From NCBI RefSeq assembly GCF_022601715.1, contig NZ_JAKVIM010000026.1, forward strand, positions 1 through 48,658: 48,658 nucleotides of DNA. The letters run 5' to 3'. The notes beneath the pieces were generated by a model. The model had not been told where the DNA came from. It did not search any database and saw nothing but the letters and a program-made list of their open reading frames with translations. Source of the stretch: Acinetobacter zhairuonensis (lineage in GTDB: Bacteria > Pseudomonadota > Gammaproteobacteria > Pseudomonadales > Moraxellaceae). Below are positions 8,296 through 17,006 of the stretch, piece by piece; within the stretch, counting starts at the first letter, position 1, and each line of letters starts with the position of its first letter. The position numbers and the translations under genes are program-made.

Positions 8296-8736
8296 ATGAA
8301 TAAGCCCGCACTTAGTGAAGGTGTAAGGGACTTAAAAGACTTCTTAGTTTTTGCTCGTAGTGGTCAGCTGAATTTAAATTATGTTGATCAAAACAAACAG
8401 TAGACTAAAAAAGAATTTGAGCAATACTTACAAAATAAGCTACAAGAACAAGGTTGGAGCGTGGACCTCGGAATAGGGTCAGGGCGACAGCTGTATTGAT
8501 CTTGCTATTAAAGATGACTTGCATGTAGATAGTTATATTGTAGATATATTAGTAGATGGTGAAAATTATGCAAAAGTAGCGACAGCAAGAGACAGTGATC
8601 AGCTCAGACCAACGGTATTACAAGGATTAGATTGGCAGGTATTGTCGGTATGGACAGTTGACTAGATCCAGAGCAGAATTTAACTAAATTATCAAAAGTT
8701 TTGGGTGAGTTAAAAGTTAGTTTAAGGGTTGCTTAA
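8296..8736 (+). pseudogene. Remnant of a helicase-associated REase (REase_MTES_1575-like, DUF3320/DUF4011 family)
   Basis: Pieces in different frames read NKPALSEGVRDLKDFLVFAR, then (after an in-frame stop near 8401) KKEFEQYLQNKLQEQGWSVD, then (after a frameshift near 8490) YIVDILVDGENYAKVATARD and VLQGLDWQVLSVWTVD, and finally LTKLSKVLGELKVSLRVA. The order of elements (EFE...L..QGW.VD, a YIVDI core, TARD.D..R..VL..L.W....W) resembles the C-terminal vsr-like nuclease domain of large AAA helicase proteins of the DUF4011/DUF3320 type, which are often defence-linked. The helicase itself is gone. The family assignment is from memory of the motif pattern, not a search. Confidence 0.5.
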
Positions 8737-9131
8737 ATAACTTAGAGAGGGAATAAGAGTGGTTTTTTACTTTATAGTTATTTTTTACAATTATAGTATT
8801 TAAAAATAATTTTATAATCAATGAGTTATTATGGATAAAAAGAATAGGATATATTTGTCAGGGAGAGTGGTAGCTATTCAGATATACGTTCATGCTGACA
8901 TGAATTAGAGACTATAGAGTCTAGGCTACTAGCGGGATTTTTCATATGATGGGGACATAGAGAACAGGATGTTCCAACACATAAAACAATAATGATAAGT
9001 GCGACACCAGAACGTGAGGTACGACAGGAGTTATACCTAAACACCCAATATGAAAAAGCCCGACAGGATATCGGGCTTTTTTATGCTCTAAATGTATAGA
9101 ATACTCAGTGATAAATTAATTAAAAAATCCT
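8737..9131 (+). other. Gene-free stretch
   Basis: AT-rich sequence with no credible gene. A 35-codon frame from the ATG at 8992 (ISATPEREVRQELYLNTQYE) could be a scrap of an older gene, but it runs straight through the terminator at 9053-9082. Otherwise I see nothing. Confidence 0.5.
9053..9082. terminator. Bidirectional intrinsic terminator
   Basis: The 11-bp stem AAAAAGCCCGA / TCGGGCTTTTT has a 7-base loop and A/T runs on both sides. It lies 50 bases past the stop of the minus-strand receptor gene and probably ends that transcript. Confidence 0.85.
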
Positions 9132-11372
9132 TTACCACTTATGGCTATAAGACACTTTCAGCGTTACACCACTCGCTAATAAATGGCTGGTATTATTGTT
9201 GCTTCGCATAAGTTGGCTATATAGCGGATAGTACTTACGGTTAAACATATTCTCAATACCAATCGTCACAGTGTCCTTTGGATTAATTGCAAAACTACTC
9301 AATAAATCTGCTGTGGTATAAGATTTCACATCATAGCGACCAAAACCATTCACACCATTCAGTCGATAATCTTTTGCACCGAAATATGTCGCCTGAATAC
9401 GATTCGTCCAAGTGTCTGTCGGGCTATAAGAAATATATCCTGTCAATTTTAATGGTGGGATACGGAAGCCTGTCATGTCTTGTTCAATACTGGTACTTTG
9501 AGGAGTTTCACGACCTTTCATCCATGTGACACTACCACCAGAACCCCAAACATTATTGTCAGCAAGGTAATCTAAAGTAGCCTCTACCCCTGAAATTTTT
9601 TCCTTTGTTCTCGCAAGAATCAAGCCATTGTTGAAAGACTGCACACCACCGAGATCAGAAGTAGAGTGGAAGACAGCCAAACTAGAGTTAAAGTTTTCAA
9701 AGTTACCTTTCCAACCTAACTCATAGTTATCGACTTTGACCGGCTCTAAAAATGAAGAAGCTAAGTTAAAGCCAGCAGTCGCATTACGAAGCACAACGCC
9801 TACATCTGGTAATTGGAAGCCCTGATTAAATGAAGCATAAATGGTATGTGCATCTACAGGGGAATATGCCACATTGGCATTGTATAGCCATGCATCAGCT
9901 TTGACTTTTCCACCTTGCACAGTATATGGGTCTGCTTTACCAAGTTGAGAGAGTGGAATAAAACTATCAATTTCCGCATAGCTATCTTCATAACGAGTGC
10001 CAATTTCAGCAGACCATTGATCATTAAAACGATGTTTGAATTGAGCGAATCCACCCATACTTTGTGTGGTAAGTTCTGGTAAATAAGTTAAAGTCCCAAT
10101 TTTGACAAATTCCAATCCACCTGATTGATCATAAATTTGAGGATCGAAGATATCTAAAGGCATTTCGCTCTTTTCACGACTGAAATCACCACCCCAAACG
10201 ACAGTAGTGTCCCCTAAAAGCGTTAGTGGCGTACTGACCGTTAAACGGCTACCGAGGACATTGTTTTCTTGATAGATCTGATCTACCTGTCTACCACGGG
10301 TGCTGACTTTACGTGCATCAAAAGGTGAGAAACGCGTAAAGAAATCGCGATAATAGATTTGGGCATCGACTTTATTGCCTAGAAAATCTTTATTGCTATA
10401 GGTCAAATTATAGATTTGGTTTTCATTTTTATTTTGATCTGCTAATTTCAAACCTTTAATTGCCTTAGCAGGAACACTCCCTGCAGGGAGAGAGGCTACA
10501 CTTGGATCAGATGCATATTCTGAATCCTGTTCTGCATTATAATAATTCGCAGCGAATTGAATATATTGATGATCATCAATATGATAACCCAGTTTTCCAC
10601 CAATGCTATAAGCATCAGCATCAAATAAATCGCCTTGGCTTGGCTCAGGCGCAATTCTGTCGCCACTTGCATCATAAGGGCTACCAATACGTTGATATCC
10701 AAAATCTAAAGCATAGTCAAAATTGTTACGGCTACCAGTAAAATATTGATGGATATCGCCAGCTAATGCATCAGAACTAAAGTTAGTTAAAGGACTTTGT
10801 AAACCGACAACAGTTTTTGCAGTTGGAGCGCCTCCAGCGGCTTTTGTGGTAATTGAAATAATACCTCCAGCCGCACCACTACCATATATCGCATTACTCC
10901 CACGAATCACTTCAATACTTTGAATACTTTCAGGATCAATTGCTGAGAGTCCTCGTGAAGTATCACGCGTTAAGTTCATTGGTACGCCATCAACTAAAAT
11001 TAAGGCATTACGTCCACGGAGTGTTTGACCATAATCTGTAATTGTACGGCTTGAATCAGATAAACCAGGAACTGCTTTTGCTAATACTGTTGCAATATTT
11101 CCAGATGAACCATTTTTTAATAGCTCAAGTTGCTTTTCATCAAGTTTGGTGACTTGCTTAGATTTTTCTTGTACTTCATCAGAACGTGTAGCAGTAATGG
11201 TGAGTGTTGGAAGTATCTCGGCATTATTTTCTGTTTCTGCAATAGATGTAGGGGAGGCCGCGTAAGATGTGTTCGTTAAAAAAATACATCCAGTGATAGA
11301 TAAAATAGGAATTAAGTTTATTAATTCAGGTTTCTTAGTTATTAACTTCAAATTTTCCACGCGCAACCCCAT
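9132..11372 (-). CDS. TonB-dependent ferric siderophore receptor
   Basis: Outer-membrane receptor of 746 aa that would import the iron-loaded siderophore made by the adjacent genes, powered by TonB-ExbBD. It has an N-terminal signal peptide (LINLIPILSITGCIFLTNTS, ending YA), a TonB box-like segment (LPTLTITATRSDE), a plug domain with LRGRNALILVDGVPMN and IEVIRGSNAIYGSGAAGGII, and a long beta-barrel ending VSYSHKW. The C-terminal residue is Trp, in place of the usual Phe. The ATG at 11372 was chosen; an in-frame TTG at 11384 would add four residues. A Fur-box-like sequence lies about 40-55 bases upstream. A hairpin separates it from sbnG, so it is probably its own Fur-controlled unit. The ligand is inferred from context only. 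Confidence 0.85.
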   Translation of the reverse strand: MGLRVENLKLITKKPELINLIPILSITGCIFLTNTSYAASPTSIAETENNAEILPTLTITATRSDEVQEKSKQVTKLDEKQLELLKNGSSGNIATVLAKAVPGLSDSSRTITDYGQTLRGRNALILVDGVPMNLTRDTSRGLSAIDPESIQSIEVIRGSNAIYGSGAAGGIISITTKAAGGAPTAKTVVGLQSPLTNFSSDALAGDIHQYFTGSRNNFDYALDFGYQRIGSPYDASGDRIAPEPSQGDLFDADAYSIGGKLGYHIDDHQYIQFAANYYNAEQDSEYASDPSVASLPAGSVPAKAIKGLKLADQNKNENQIYNLTYSNKDFLGNKVDAQIYYRDFFTRFSPFDARKVSTRGRQVDQIYQENNVLGSRLTVSTPLTLLGDTTVVWGGDFSREKSEMPLDIFDPQIYDQSGGLEFVKIGTLTYLPELTTQSMGGFAQFKHRFNDQWSAEIGTRYEDSYAEIDSFIPLSQLGKADPYTVQGGKVKADAWLYNANVAYSPVDAHTIYASFNQGFQLPDVGVVLRNATAGFNLASSFLEPVKVDNYELGWKGNFENFNSSLAVFHSTSDLGGVQSFNNGLILARTKEKISGVEATLDYLADNNVWGSGGSVTWMKGRETPQSTSIEQDMTGFRIPPLKLTGYISYSPTDTWTNRIQATYFGAKDYRLNGVNGFGRYDVKSYTTADLLSSFAINPKDTVTIGIENMFNRKYYPLYSQLMRSNNNTSHLLASGVTLKVSYSHKW

Positions 11373-11409
11373 CCTACATTTCAAGTATTATTCTAAAATT
11401 GCGCTTATA

Positions 11410-11428
11410 GTAAATAAGAATCATTATA
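11410..11428 (-). promoter_or_regulatory. Fur-box-like site before the receptor gene
   Basis: GTAAATAAGAATCATTATA matches 14 of 19 positions of the Fur consensus GATAATGATAATCATTATC by eye. It sits in the AT-rich leader of the minus-strand receptor gene, where iron repression is expected. Confidence 0.55.
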
Positions 11429-11459
11429 TTTACAATATAGAAATGAGAATTAAATATAT

Positions 11460-11501
11460 TAATTAAACCAGAAAATATTTTTATATCTTCTGGTTTAATT
11501 A
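11460..11501 (-). terminator. Hairpin at the end of the sbn-like operon
   Basis: Perfect 14-bp inverted repeat TAATTAAACCAGAA / TTCTGGTTTAATTA with a 14-base loop, starting 7 bases past the sbnG stop. The U-run after it is weak but AT-rich. It likely separates the biosynthesis operon from the receptor unit. Confidence 0.65.
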
Positions 11502-11507
11502 GAAAGT

Positions 11508-12281
11508 TCAAATAAACTTCTTAAATGAATTGATATGATTTTGATGGGCTTTTCGAACAATACTCCTATCATCACCAAGCACGAAAAGATTGACAGCTCT
11601 TTGTATCCAGTAAGTAATGTCTTCAGGCCTTCGTGGAATAGCACAGAATGCCTTCTGACTATCTTTAGTTTTCATGTACATTTCTTGAACTTTTTCTTTT
11701 AATTTAGGATGGCTTGTTTGCCAAGGCATTCCCAACGATTGAGAAAGGTCGGCAGCACCTTCCAGAATAATATCAATGCCTTCAACTTTTAATATTTCAT
11801 CAAGCTGTTCTAGTCCTTCTAAGCTTTCAATCATGGCAACCACAATCGTCTCGTTTGCTGCTTGTTCAACAAAACTAGCTAAATCATCTATGCCATAGCG
11901 ATTTAATCTGGTCGAGTTGAGTCCTCTTTGCCCAAGCGGCATATAGTGGCAATAGTTCACAGCTTCTTGTGCTTGCTGAGCATTTTCAATACGCGGAAAC
12001 ACAATACCCGTTACACCTGCATCGAGCAGGGGGAGAACTAAATGATTGGCATTTAAAGGCACTCTTACAAACACATCAAGAGACATAGATCTAGCAGCTA
12101 AAATCATGGTCTCGACTTGAGACGTACTAAATAAAGTATGTTCCAAGTCGATAATAATAAAGTTGTAACCAGCAAGTGCCAGTTGCTCGACATTAATGGG
12201 AGAAGCTACGGAACAAAATATTCCGTAGAGTGTCTTGCCATTTGCTATTCTCTTCTTAAAAGAAATCGAATGCTTATTCAT
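11508..12281 (-). CDS. sbnG: SbnG-like citrate synthase (HpcH/HpaI aldolase fold)
   Basis: Protein of 257 aa, close to the 259 aa of staphylococcal SbnG. SbnG makes citrate from oxaloacetate and acetyl-CoA for siderophore synthesis when the TCA citrate synthase is shut down. Visible family features are FIIIDLEHTLFSTSQVETMI, DVFVRVPLNANHLVLPLLDA (the aldolase beta-strand with its catalytic Arg), GVTGIVFPRIENAQQAQEAV and the RGLNSTR loop. The ATG at 12281 has AAGGAA 7 bases upstream; an in-frame TTG at 12287 is less likely. It overlaps the end of the fused synthetase gene by 8 bases, so translation is probably coupled. A HpaI-type aldolase of aromatic breakdown would be the alternative, but the siderophore operon makes SbnG far more likely. 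Confidence 0.8.
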   Translation of the reverse strand: MNKHSISFKKRIANGKTLYGIFCSVASPINVEQLALAGYNFIIIDLEHTLFSTSQVETMILAARSMSLDVFVRVPLNANHLVLPLLDAGVTGIVFPRIENAQQAQEAVNYCHYMPLGQRGLNSTRLNRYGIDDLASFVEQAANETIVVAMIESLEGLEQLDEILKVEGIDIILEGAADLSQSLGMPWQTSHPKLKEKVQEMYMKTKDSQKAFCAIPRRPEDITYWIQRAVNLFVLGDDRSIVRKAHQNHINSFKKFI

Positions 12282-15200
12282 ATTCAATTTCCTTAATGAG
12301 ACTTAGCGGGTTTGGCGTAGTTTGTACTCTTAAGCGAATTTCTGGAAGGAAACGGCGGCTTGCGAGCTGTTCAATGTCGATGGTGTCATCTGTAAAGTTA
12401 AATAATTCATATCGTTCGGCAAACTCTGGGTGAGCTTCTTTGTGCTGATTGATGATAGTTCTTAACATGGTCCAGAATTTGACTTCATCGAAGTCATAAT
12501 GTTCATTTAAGAAAATCGCTAACTCAGCCAGATTTACAAACCAAAGCGCATCTTGAGTAAAGTCTCTTAACTCATTTGGAGAGTGGGTTTCCAAGAACGA
12601 GTTTGGGTTAATCTTGGCATGCTCTTTTGGTGCATCTTGCAAGTTTGGTAAAAGCTCTGGCTCGCGTAAAAGATGACGACTAAAACGGATTCCATCGTGG
12701 AAATCTTTCAAGGCAGCTTTAACAGGTAAGCCATTTTTATGAATCAGCACCATGTTTTGTGCATGTGACTCTAATGCAAGGCCGTGGCACCACAAAATAT
12801 GCATGATAGGTAAATAAGCATTGGTGAGTAATTTTTCTAACCAGAACCCAATACCGTACTCTTGAATCCACTTATCAATTAAAGGCTTTTGATCTGTATC
12901 AATTTGCATTAAGCCCGTGACTGGAGTGGCCGATTCACCTTCTTTTAAGTAGCTGTAAATACTTTCGCGCCAAATACAAGCCAGTGCGCCGTATTGAACA
13001 GGAAGTGCAATCTGCTGGTTAACTGAAAGACCGCCAATCTCTCTTAAAATAACAGGCTTACGCTGATTTTCTAAAATAGGGTCGTGTTCAACAATATTAT
13101 AAAGCCAGTCACTCATTTTCGCTGCATTTTGAACGGTATGCGGTGCCAATACACGAGAGGTTGAAGTATTGACCAAGTTCATTGCCAACTTGAGAGAAAG
13201 CGCCGAGATGTCGCTAAAATTTGATAAGGTTCGAATCGACTGCTGTGGTAAATAAGTTGGACCTTCAATGTCTAAAGGGATGATCAGTTGGTTGCTAATC
13301 GCATCTTGATAATATAATTCAATAATTTTATCCCACTGCCACGGATGAATTGGGGTGAGAATATAATCTTTAAAATCTACACTTTGCTCTTTCAATTGAT
13401 TGCTAATAGCTTGTAGATCTTTTTCTGAAAAATGCTGTTTATAAAGCTGTTCTAAGTTAATGGTTTCACTTAAAACCAGTTTGCATAAACTGTTATGAGT
13501 CGCCACCCATTGAACCGTAAAACCTTCAGAAAGCTCAGGTGCATATTTTTGATTTTCTTTTAAATCGAAACCAATACGTGACTTAAAGCTTGGGTGATAT
13601 AAATGTGCGTTGGTGATGCGTGCTTCTTGTTCTAGGTACGGCAAAGTTCTTAAAGGTTGGGCAGGGGCTTGGCTCAAAGTCTGTGCATGTTTAACGTAAG
13701 TTAAATTAAGCTCATCATTAAAGTTTTGCCATTTCACTGGGTCAGCTTCAATAATATTTTTTAGATCGGCAAGTAGAGTTTTTAAGTTAGGGCGAGTTTC
13801 ACTGCCTAAAGTAATATCAGAACGGACTAAACTTGAAGGATCTAACTTAATTCGTTTAAAACTGAAATGTCGTTTGGCCGCACAGGTATAAAAAACAGTA
13901 TCGGAAACATAAAACTTGATCTGACCTTTAGAAAACTCGTATTTAAAAGTATTTTCAAAAATGAGTGCTTCTAATAATTGGCCCATCACGCGATTTTCCG
14001 CGAGGGTTTTATAATTGGTTTGTTGTGTAGCTTGAAGAGGGCAAAGCGCTTCTGCGCCGCGATATTTATAAATAGGGTTTTCAACTTCAATCCAGATAGG
14101 ATTGCCACCACTGTGGTAGAGCGTATTTATCATATTTGCCTTAATTGGTAATGTGAGTGAATTAATTAATAAATCGCGGTAGTGCTGACCTTTATCGGTA
14201 AAGCTTTCTTTAGTGAGCGTAAGGCGAGTGGCTTGCCATAGCTCGCTTTCTTCAATAACCGTAACACGTGCAATTGCGCTGATGAGATGTGCAATGTGAT
14301 TGATCACGAGGTAATATTTTAAAAAGATCCATGCATCTTTCTGAGAGAACCAAACGGTACTATCTTCAGAAATAGATGAGTTGTCTTCTATCATTTCTGG
14401 AACAATGCTAATGCCTTCCATGTCTCGAAGAATAAGGCGATGTGGATAGCCATTTTTAAATTCCATTAAACTGTTTTGCATGTGCGCTTCTACGCTAATG
14501 CCTTTATTTGCAAACAACTCAATTAATGGAATGAGTGAAACTTTAACGTACTGTTTCCACCAAAAAGTAATGAAATCTTTGGCATCGTTCGATTGTAGAT
14601 TTTGATTCGGTGCCGCTTGCTGAATAAAGCTTAAAAGCGGGATTTCATGGTTTTCGTTTTCTTCAACCAAGCCGCCCAGCATTCGGGTATTTTCTAATAC
14701 ATCTGGAGTGAGCCCAGCTCTATAAATAATGCCAAATGAACTTTCTAACTCTGGAATATTGACTGTTTTTGCTTCTAACTCCGGCAGAATCACAAGCTCT
14801 GGATATTGTTCATTAATCTTGTGATTGATAATAATTTTGCTTGCATCAATAGCTCTTTCCATTTCATCCATTGGGTTATTACGAATGAAACTGGTAATTC
14901 GCACATCAATTGAGAGCTTTAAAAATAGGTTCGATTGAGGTAACCACACCGTACGAACGGATGAGGTTGGCCATACGGTTTGGCCTAAAGCTCCCAGATA
15001 GATTGCGTCTTGGCTATCTAAATGTTTCTTTAAAGATGGATGTTGGAGTAAGAAGTTAGCTTGCCAAGGGTGGGTGGGCATGAGCTCATAGTTTGCGAAG
15101 TTTTCTTGCAAACGATCTTTTGCTTTTTGTAAAACTTCATTTTCAATATGGTGAGAAGACTGTTCTTCACTTACAAGCTTTTGGATTAAAGACGAATGAA

Positions 15201-15801
15201 TTGCAAAGTAGTGGAGTTGGAAACTTGCGCCTAACTCAGGGCTATATTTTTTCATGTCTTCTTTAGAAAAACCTAAATTGGCTTTAGAGGTCACATGAAA
15301 AGGGTGCCCGTATAACATGCCTTGTTCGGTTGCCTGAAAACCACTCAATGCTTTAGATATTGTTTGAGTGGGTCTATTTTCTAAAAAGAATTTTGTGTTA
15401 TCGATACTATTGGCAATATCGGAATACAGGTTCTTATTTTGGTTTTTGTCTTTAAATAAGCTATTCAGTTCATCAGTAATCAACTTCACTAACTGTTTAG
15501 GGTCGGTGAGTGAGTCAAATGTATTGTCGTTTAAGTTTTGTAGAACAAAACCACATTGATATCTGTGATAACCCGTAGTTGAAAGATGCTGAACTACGCC
15601 ATAAACAGTCGTGTTAGATGCATTAAACGTATAAGCAAAATACAGGGTGTCTAGTTGCTCCGCATACAGTGTGAATAAAGGGGAGTCTTGAGTTGGAATA
15701 ATATGCTCTTCAAGGTTCACTTTAAGTTCACGAAAGAAAGTATTCAGGTACTGTTCGAAAAGTTTATAAGACCATGCATCTGTTGTAATAATTGAGTTCA
15801 T
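12274..15801 (-). CDS. Fused double NIS siderophore synthetase (SbnE-SbnF type)
   Basis: A 1175 aa protein with two complete IucA/IucC (NIS synthetase) modules, about residues 1-590 and 591-1175. Each NIS module adenylates a carboxylate of citrate and joins it to an amine. Module 1 has GHPFHVTSKANLGF, THPWQ (H244), TSSVRTVW and EAHMQNSL (H440). Its motif order and wording are very close to SbnE, which joins citrate to L-2,3-diaminopropionate. Module 2 has YHPSFKSRIGF, HPWQ (H819) and ESHAQNMV (H1013), with a KDFHDGIRFS loop as in SbnF/IucC-type enzymes. SbnE plus SbnF would add to almost this length, and the gene occupies their exact place in operon order. No frameshift or stop lies between the modules. 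The start overlaps the sbnD stop (ATGA). Confidence 0.85.
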   Translation of the reverse strand: MNSIITTDAWSYKLFEQYLNTFFRELKVNLEEHIIPTQDSPLFTLYAEQLDTLYFAYTFNASNTTVYGVVQHLSTTGYHRYQCGFVLQNLNDNTFDSLTDPKQLVKLITDELNSLFKDKNQNKNLYSDIANSIDNTKFFLENRPTQTISKALSGFQATEQGMLYGHPFHVTSKANLGFSKEDMKKYSPELGASFQLHYFAIHSSLIQKLVSEEQSSHHIENEVLQKAKDRLQENFANYELMPTHPWQANFLLQHPSLKKHLDSQDAIYLGALGQTVWPTSSVRTVWLPQSNLFLKLSIDVRITSFIRNNPMDEMERAIDASKIIINHKINEQYPELVILPELEAKTVNIPELESSFGIIYRAGLTPDVLENTRMLGGLVEENENHEIPLLSFIQQAAPNQNLQSNDAKDFITFWWKQYVKVSLIPLIELFANKGISVEAHMQNSLMEFKNGYPHRLILRDMEGISIVPEMIEDNSSISEDSTVWFSQKDAWIFLKYYLVINHIAHLISAIARVTVIEESELWQATRLTLTKESFTDKGQHYRDLLINSLTLPIKANMINTLYHSGGNPIWIEVENPIYKYRGAEALCPLQATQQTNYKTLAENRVMGQLLEALIFENTFKYEFSKGQIKFYVSDTVFYTCAAKRHFSFKRIKLDPSSLVRSDITLGSETRPNLKTLLADLKNIIEADPVKWQNFNDELNLTYVKHAQTLSQAPAQPLRTLPYLEQEARITNAHLYHPSFKSRIGFDLKENQKYAPELSEGFTVQWVATHNSLCKLVLSETINLEQLYKQHFSEKDLQAISNQLKEQSVDFKDYILTPIHPWQWDKIIELYYQDAISNQLIIPLDIEGPTYLPQQSIRTLSNFSDISALSLKLAMNLVNTSTSRVLAPHTVQNAAKMSDWLYNIVEHDPILENQRKPVILREIGGLSVNQQIALPVQYGALACIWRESIYSYLKEGESATPVTGLMQIDTDQKPLIDKWIQEYGIGFWLEKLLTNAYLPIMHILWCHGLALESHAQNMVLIHKNGLPVKAALKDFHDGIRFSRHLLREPELLPNLQDAPKEHAKINPNSFLETHSPNELRDFTQDALWFVNLAELAIFLNEHYDFDEVKFWTMLRTIINQHKEAHPEFAERYELFNFTDDTIDIEQLASRRFLPEIRLRVQTTPNPLSLIKEIEYE

Positions 15802-17003
15802 TCTTGTGCCTCTTCTAAAATTGTATCCATTAAGAATCTGTTCAAAATCACCACCAATCCCGCACCGATAAAAAATAGTGAGGTGCAGATTAATGCAGCG
15901 GTGATATTGAAAAATGAGTAGGTGAGCGTGATGGTGATTGGGCCAATAAGTTGCCCTAGGACAAAGCCACTGTTAGAAATACCAATCACTTTTCCTTGGC
16001 TTTGAGTGCCAGCTTTTAGAGAAATTGTGTGTAAGATCGAAGGAATAAGTGCTGCAAAGCAAAAGCCTTGTATGAGTCGTAATACAAGAACCAGCCAGAG
16101 ATTAGACACCCAGATCAATACGAAAATCGTGATGCCACAAATTAAAGATGCGTAAATGAAGTTATTAAAAGAATCTCCTTTATCATCATTTCTTTTCCCC
16201 CAATAGGTCGCAGCAATAAAGGCTGCTCCCCATGAAAGCGCATGGATTGTGCCTGTTAAACTTGCAGCAGATAACGATGAGTGAGTGCTTTGGCTTATTT
16301 CACTAATGTATAAAACGAAGCAAGACACTAAACTAAAGCCGCCGGCTTGCACCAAGATGCCAGCACTCAACCAAGAAAAAATTGTTCTATCAAAAAAGTC
16401 TGGAATTTTAGATTTTTCTTTGGTTTTTACAGCCTCAGTTTTAACAGGATTGGTTAGTACAAATAACGCAATCACAATGAGTGTCATCACAACAAATGCT
16501 GTCGCGTTGAGTAATACTTCAACCCGCCAGTGGTCCATAAATATCCCGCCGAGTACTGGACCACACAGGCAAGCTAGCGCAACACTACTTTGTAGTTGTC
16601 CAAAAGCGGCACCTCGTTGTTGTTCATTCGAAAGATATGAAACATAGGCATTCAGAATGACGGAAAGGCCGCAAAAACCAAGTAGAATCCGCGCAAAAAT
16701 AAATAGGTATAAATGCCGGGCGCTCGCCATGAGCAGTATTGAAATACAGAAACCAGCGAGAGAAAGTAATAATGCTTTTTTATGGCCGAATGTGTCGGAC
16801 AGATGACCCACAATTGGTGCTGTAAATAAGCTGCCAATAGCCGGAGCTGCGAGTGCCAAACCTGCCCAGATAGTGGGAGTACTCATATGCGCCGTCAGTT
16901 TTTCCATATAAAGCGGCATGATTGGAATAAGCACCATAAGCCCAAAAGTAGAAAAAAACTGACAGAGCAAAATAATGAAATGATCTAGGCGAGATGAGCG
17001 CAT
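15798..17003 (-). CDS. sbnD: MFS siderophore exporter, SbnD-like
   Basis: Major facilitator protein of 401 aa with about 12 membrane segments. It begins RLDHFIILLCQFFSTFGLMV and has the MFS signature GHLSDTFGHKKALL in the loop between segments 2 and 3 (about residues 65-80). It is predicted to export the finished carboxylate siderophore through the inner membrane, as SbnD does for staphyloferrin B. The position between the sbnC-like gene and the fused synthetase is the same as in the staphylococcal operon. It starts 3 bases after the sbnC-like stop and overlaps the next start by 4 bases, so the four genes are tightly coupled. Confidence 0.8.
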   Translation of the reverse strand: MRSSRLDHFIILLCQFFSTFGLMVLIPIMPLYMEKLTAHMSTPTIWAGLALAAPAIGSLFTAPIVGHLSDTFGHKKALLLSLAGFCISILLMASARHLYLFIFARILLGFCGLSVILNAYVSYLSNEQQRGAAFGQLQSSVALACLCGPVLGGIFMDHWRVEVLLNATAFVVMTLIVIALFVLTNPVKTEAVKTKEKSKIPDFFDRTIFSWLSAGILVQAGGFSLVSCFVLYISEISQSTHSSLSAASLTGTIHALSWGAAFIAATYWGKRNDDKGDSFNNFIYASLICGITIFVLIWVSNLWLVLVLRLIQGFCFAALIPSILHTISLKAGTQSQGKVIGISNSGFVLGQLIGPITITLTYSFFNITAALICTSLFFIGAGLVVILNRFLMDTILEEAQE

Positions 17004-17006
17004 GAT

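Noticed and set aside
8992..9099. Short frame reading ISATPEREVRQELYLNTQYE, resembling the start of a restriction-type protein
   Set aside because: Only 35 codons, no ribosome binding site, and it reads through a strong terminator; probably chance or a scrap.
10496..10741. Open frames on both strands within the receptor gene
   Set aside because: Shadows of the TonB receptor frame with no independent start signals.
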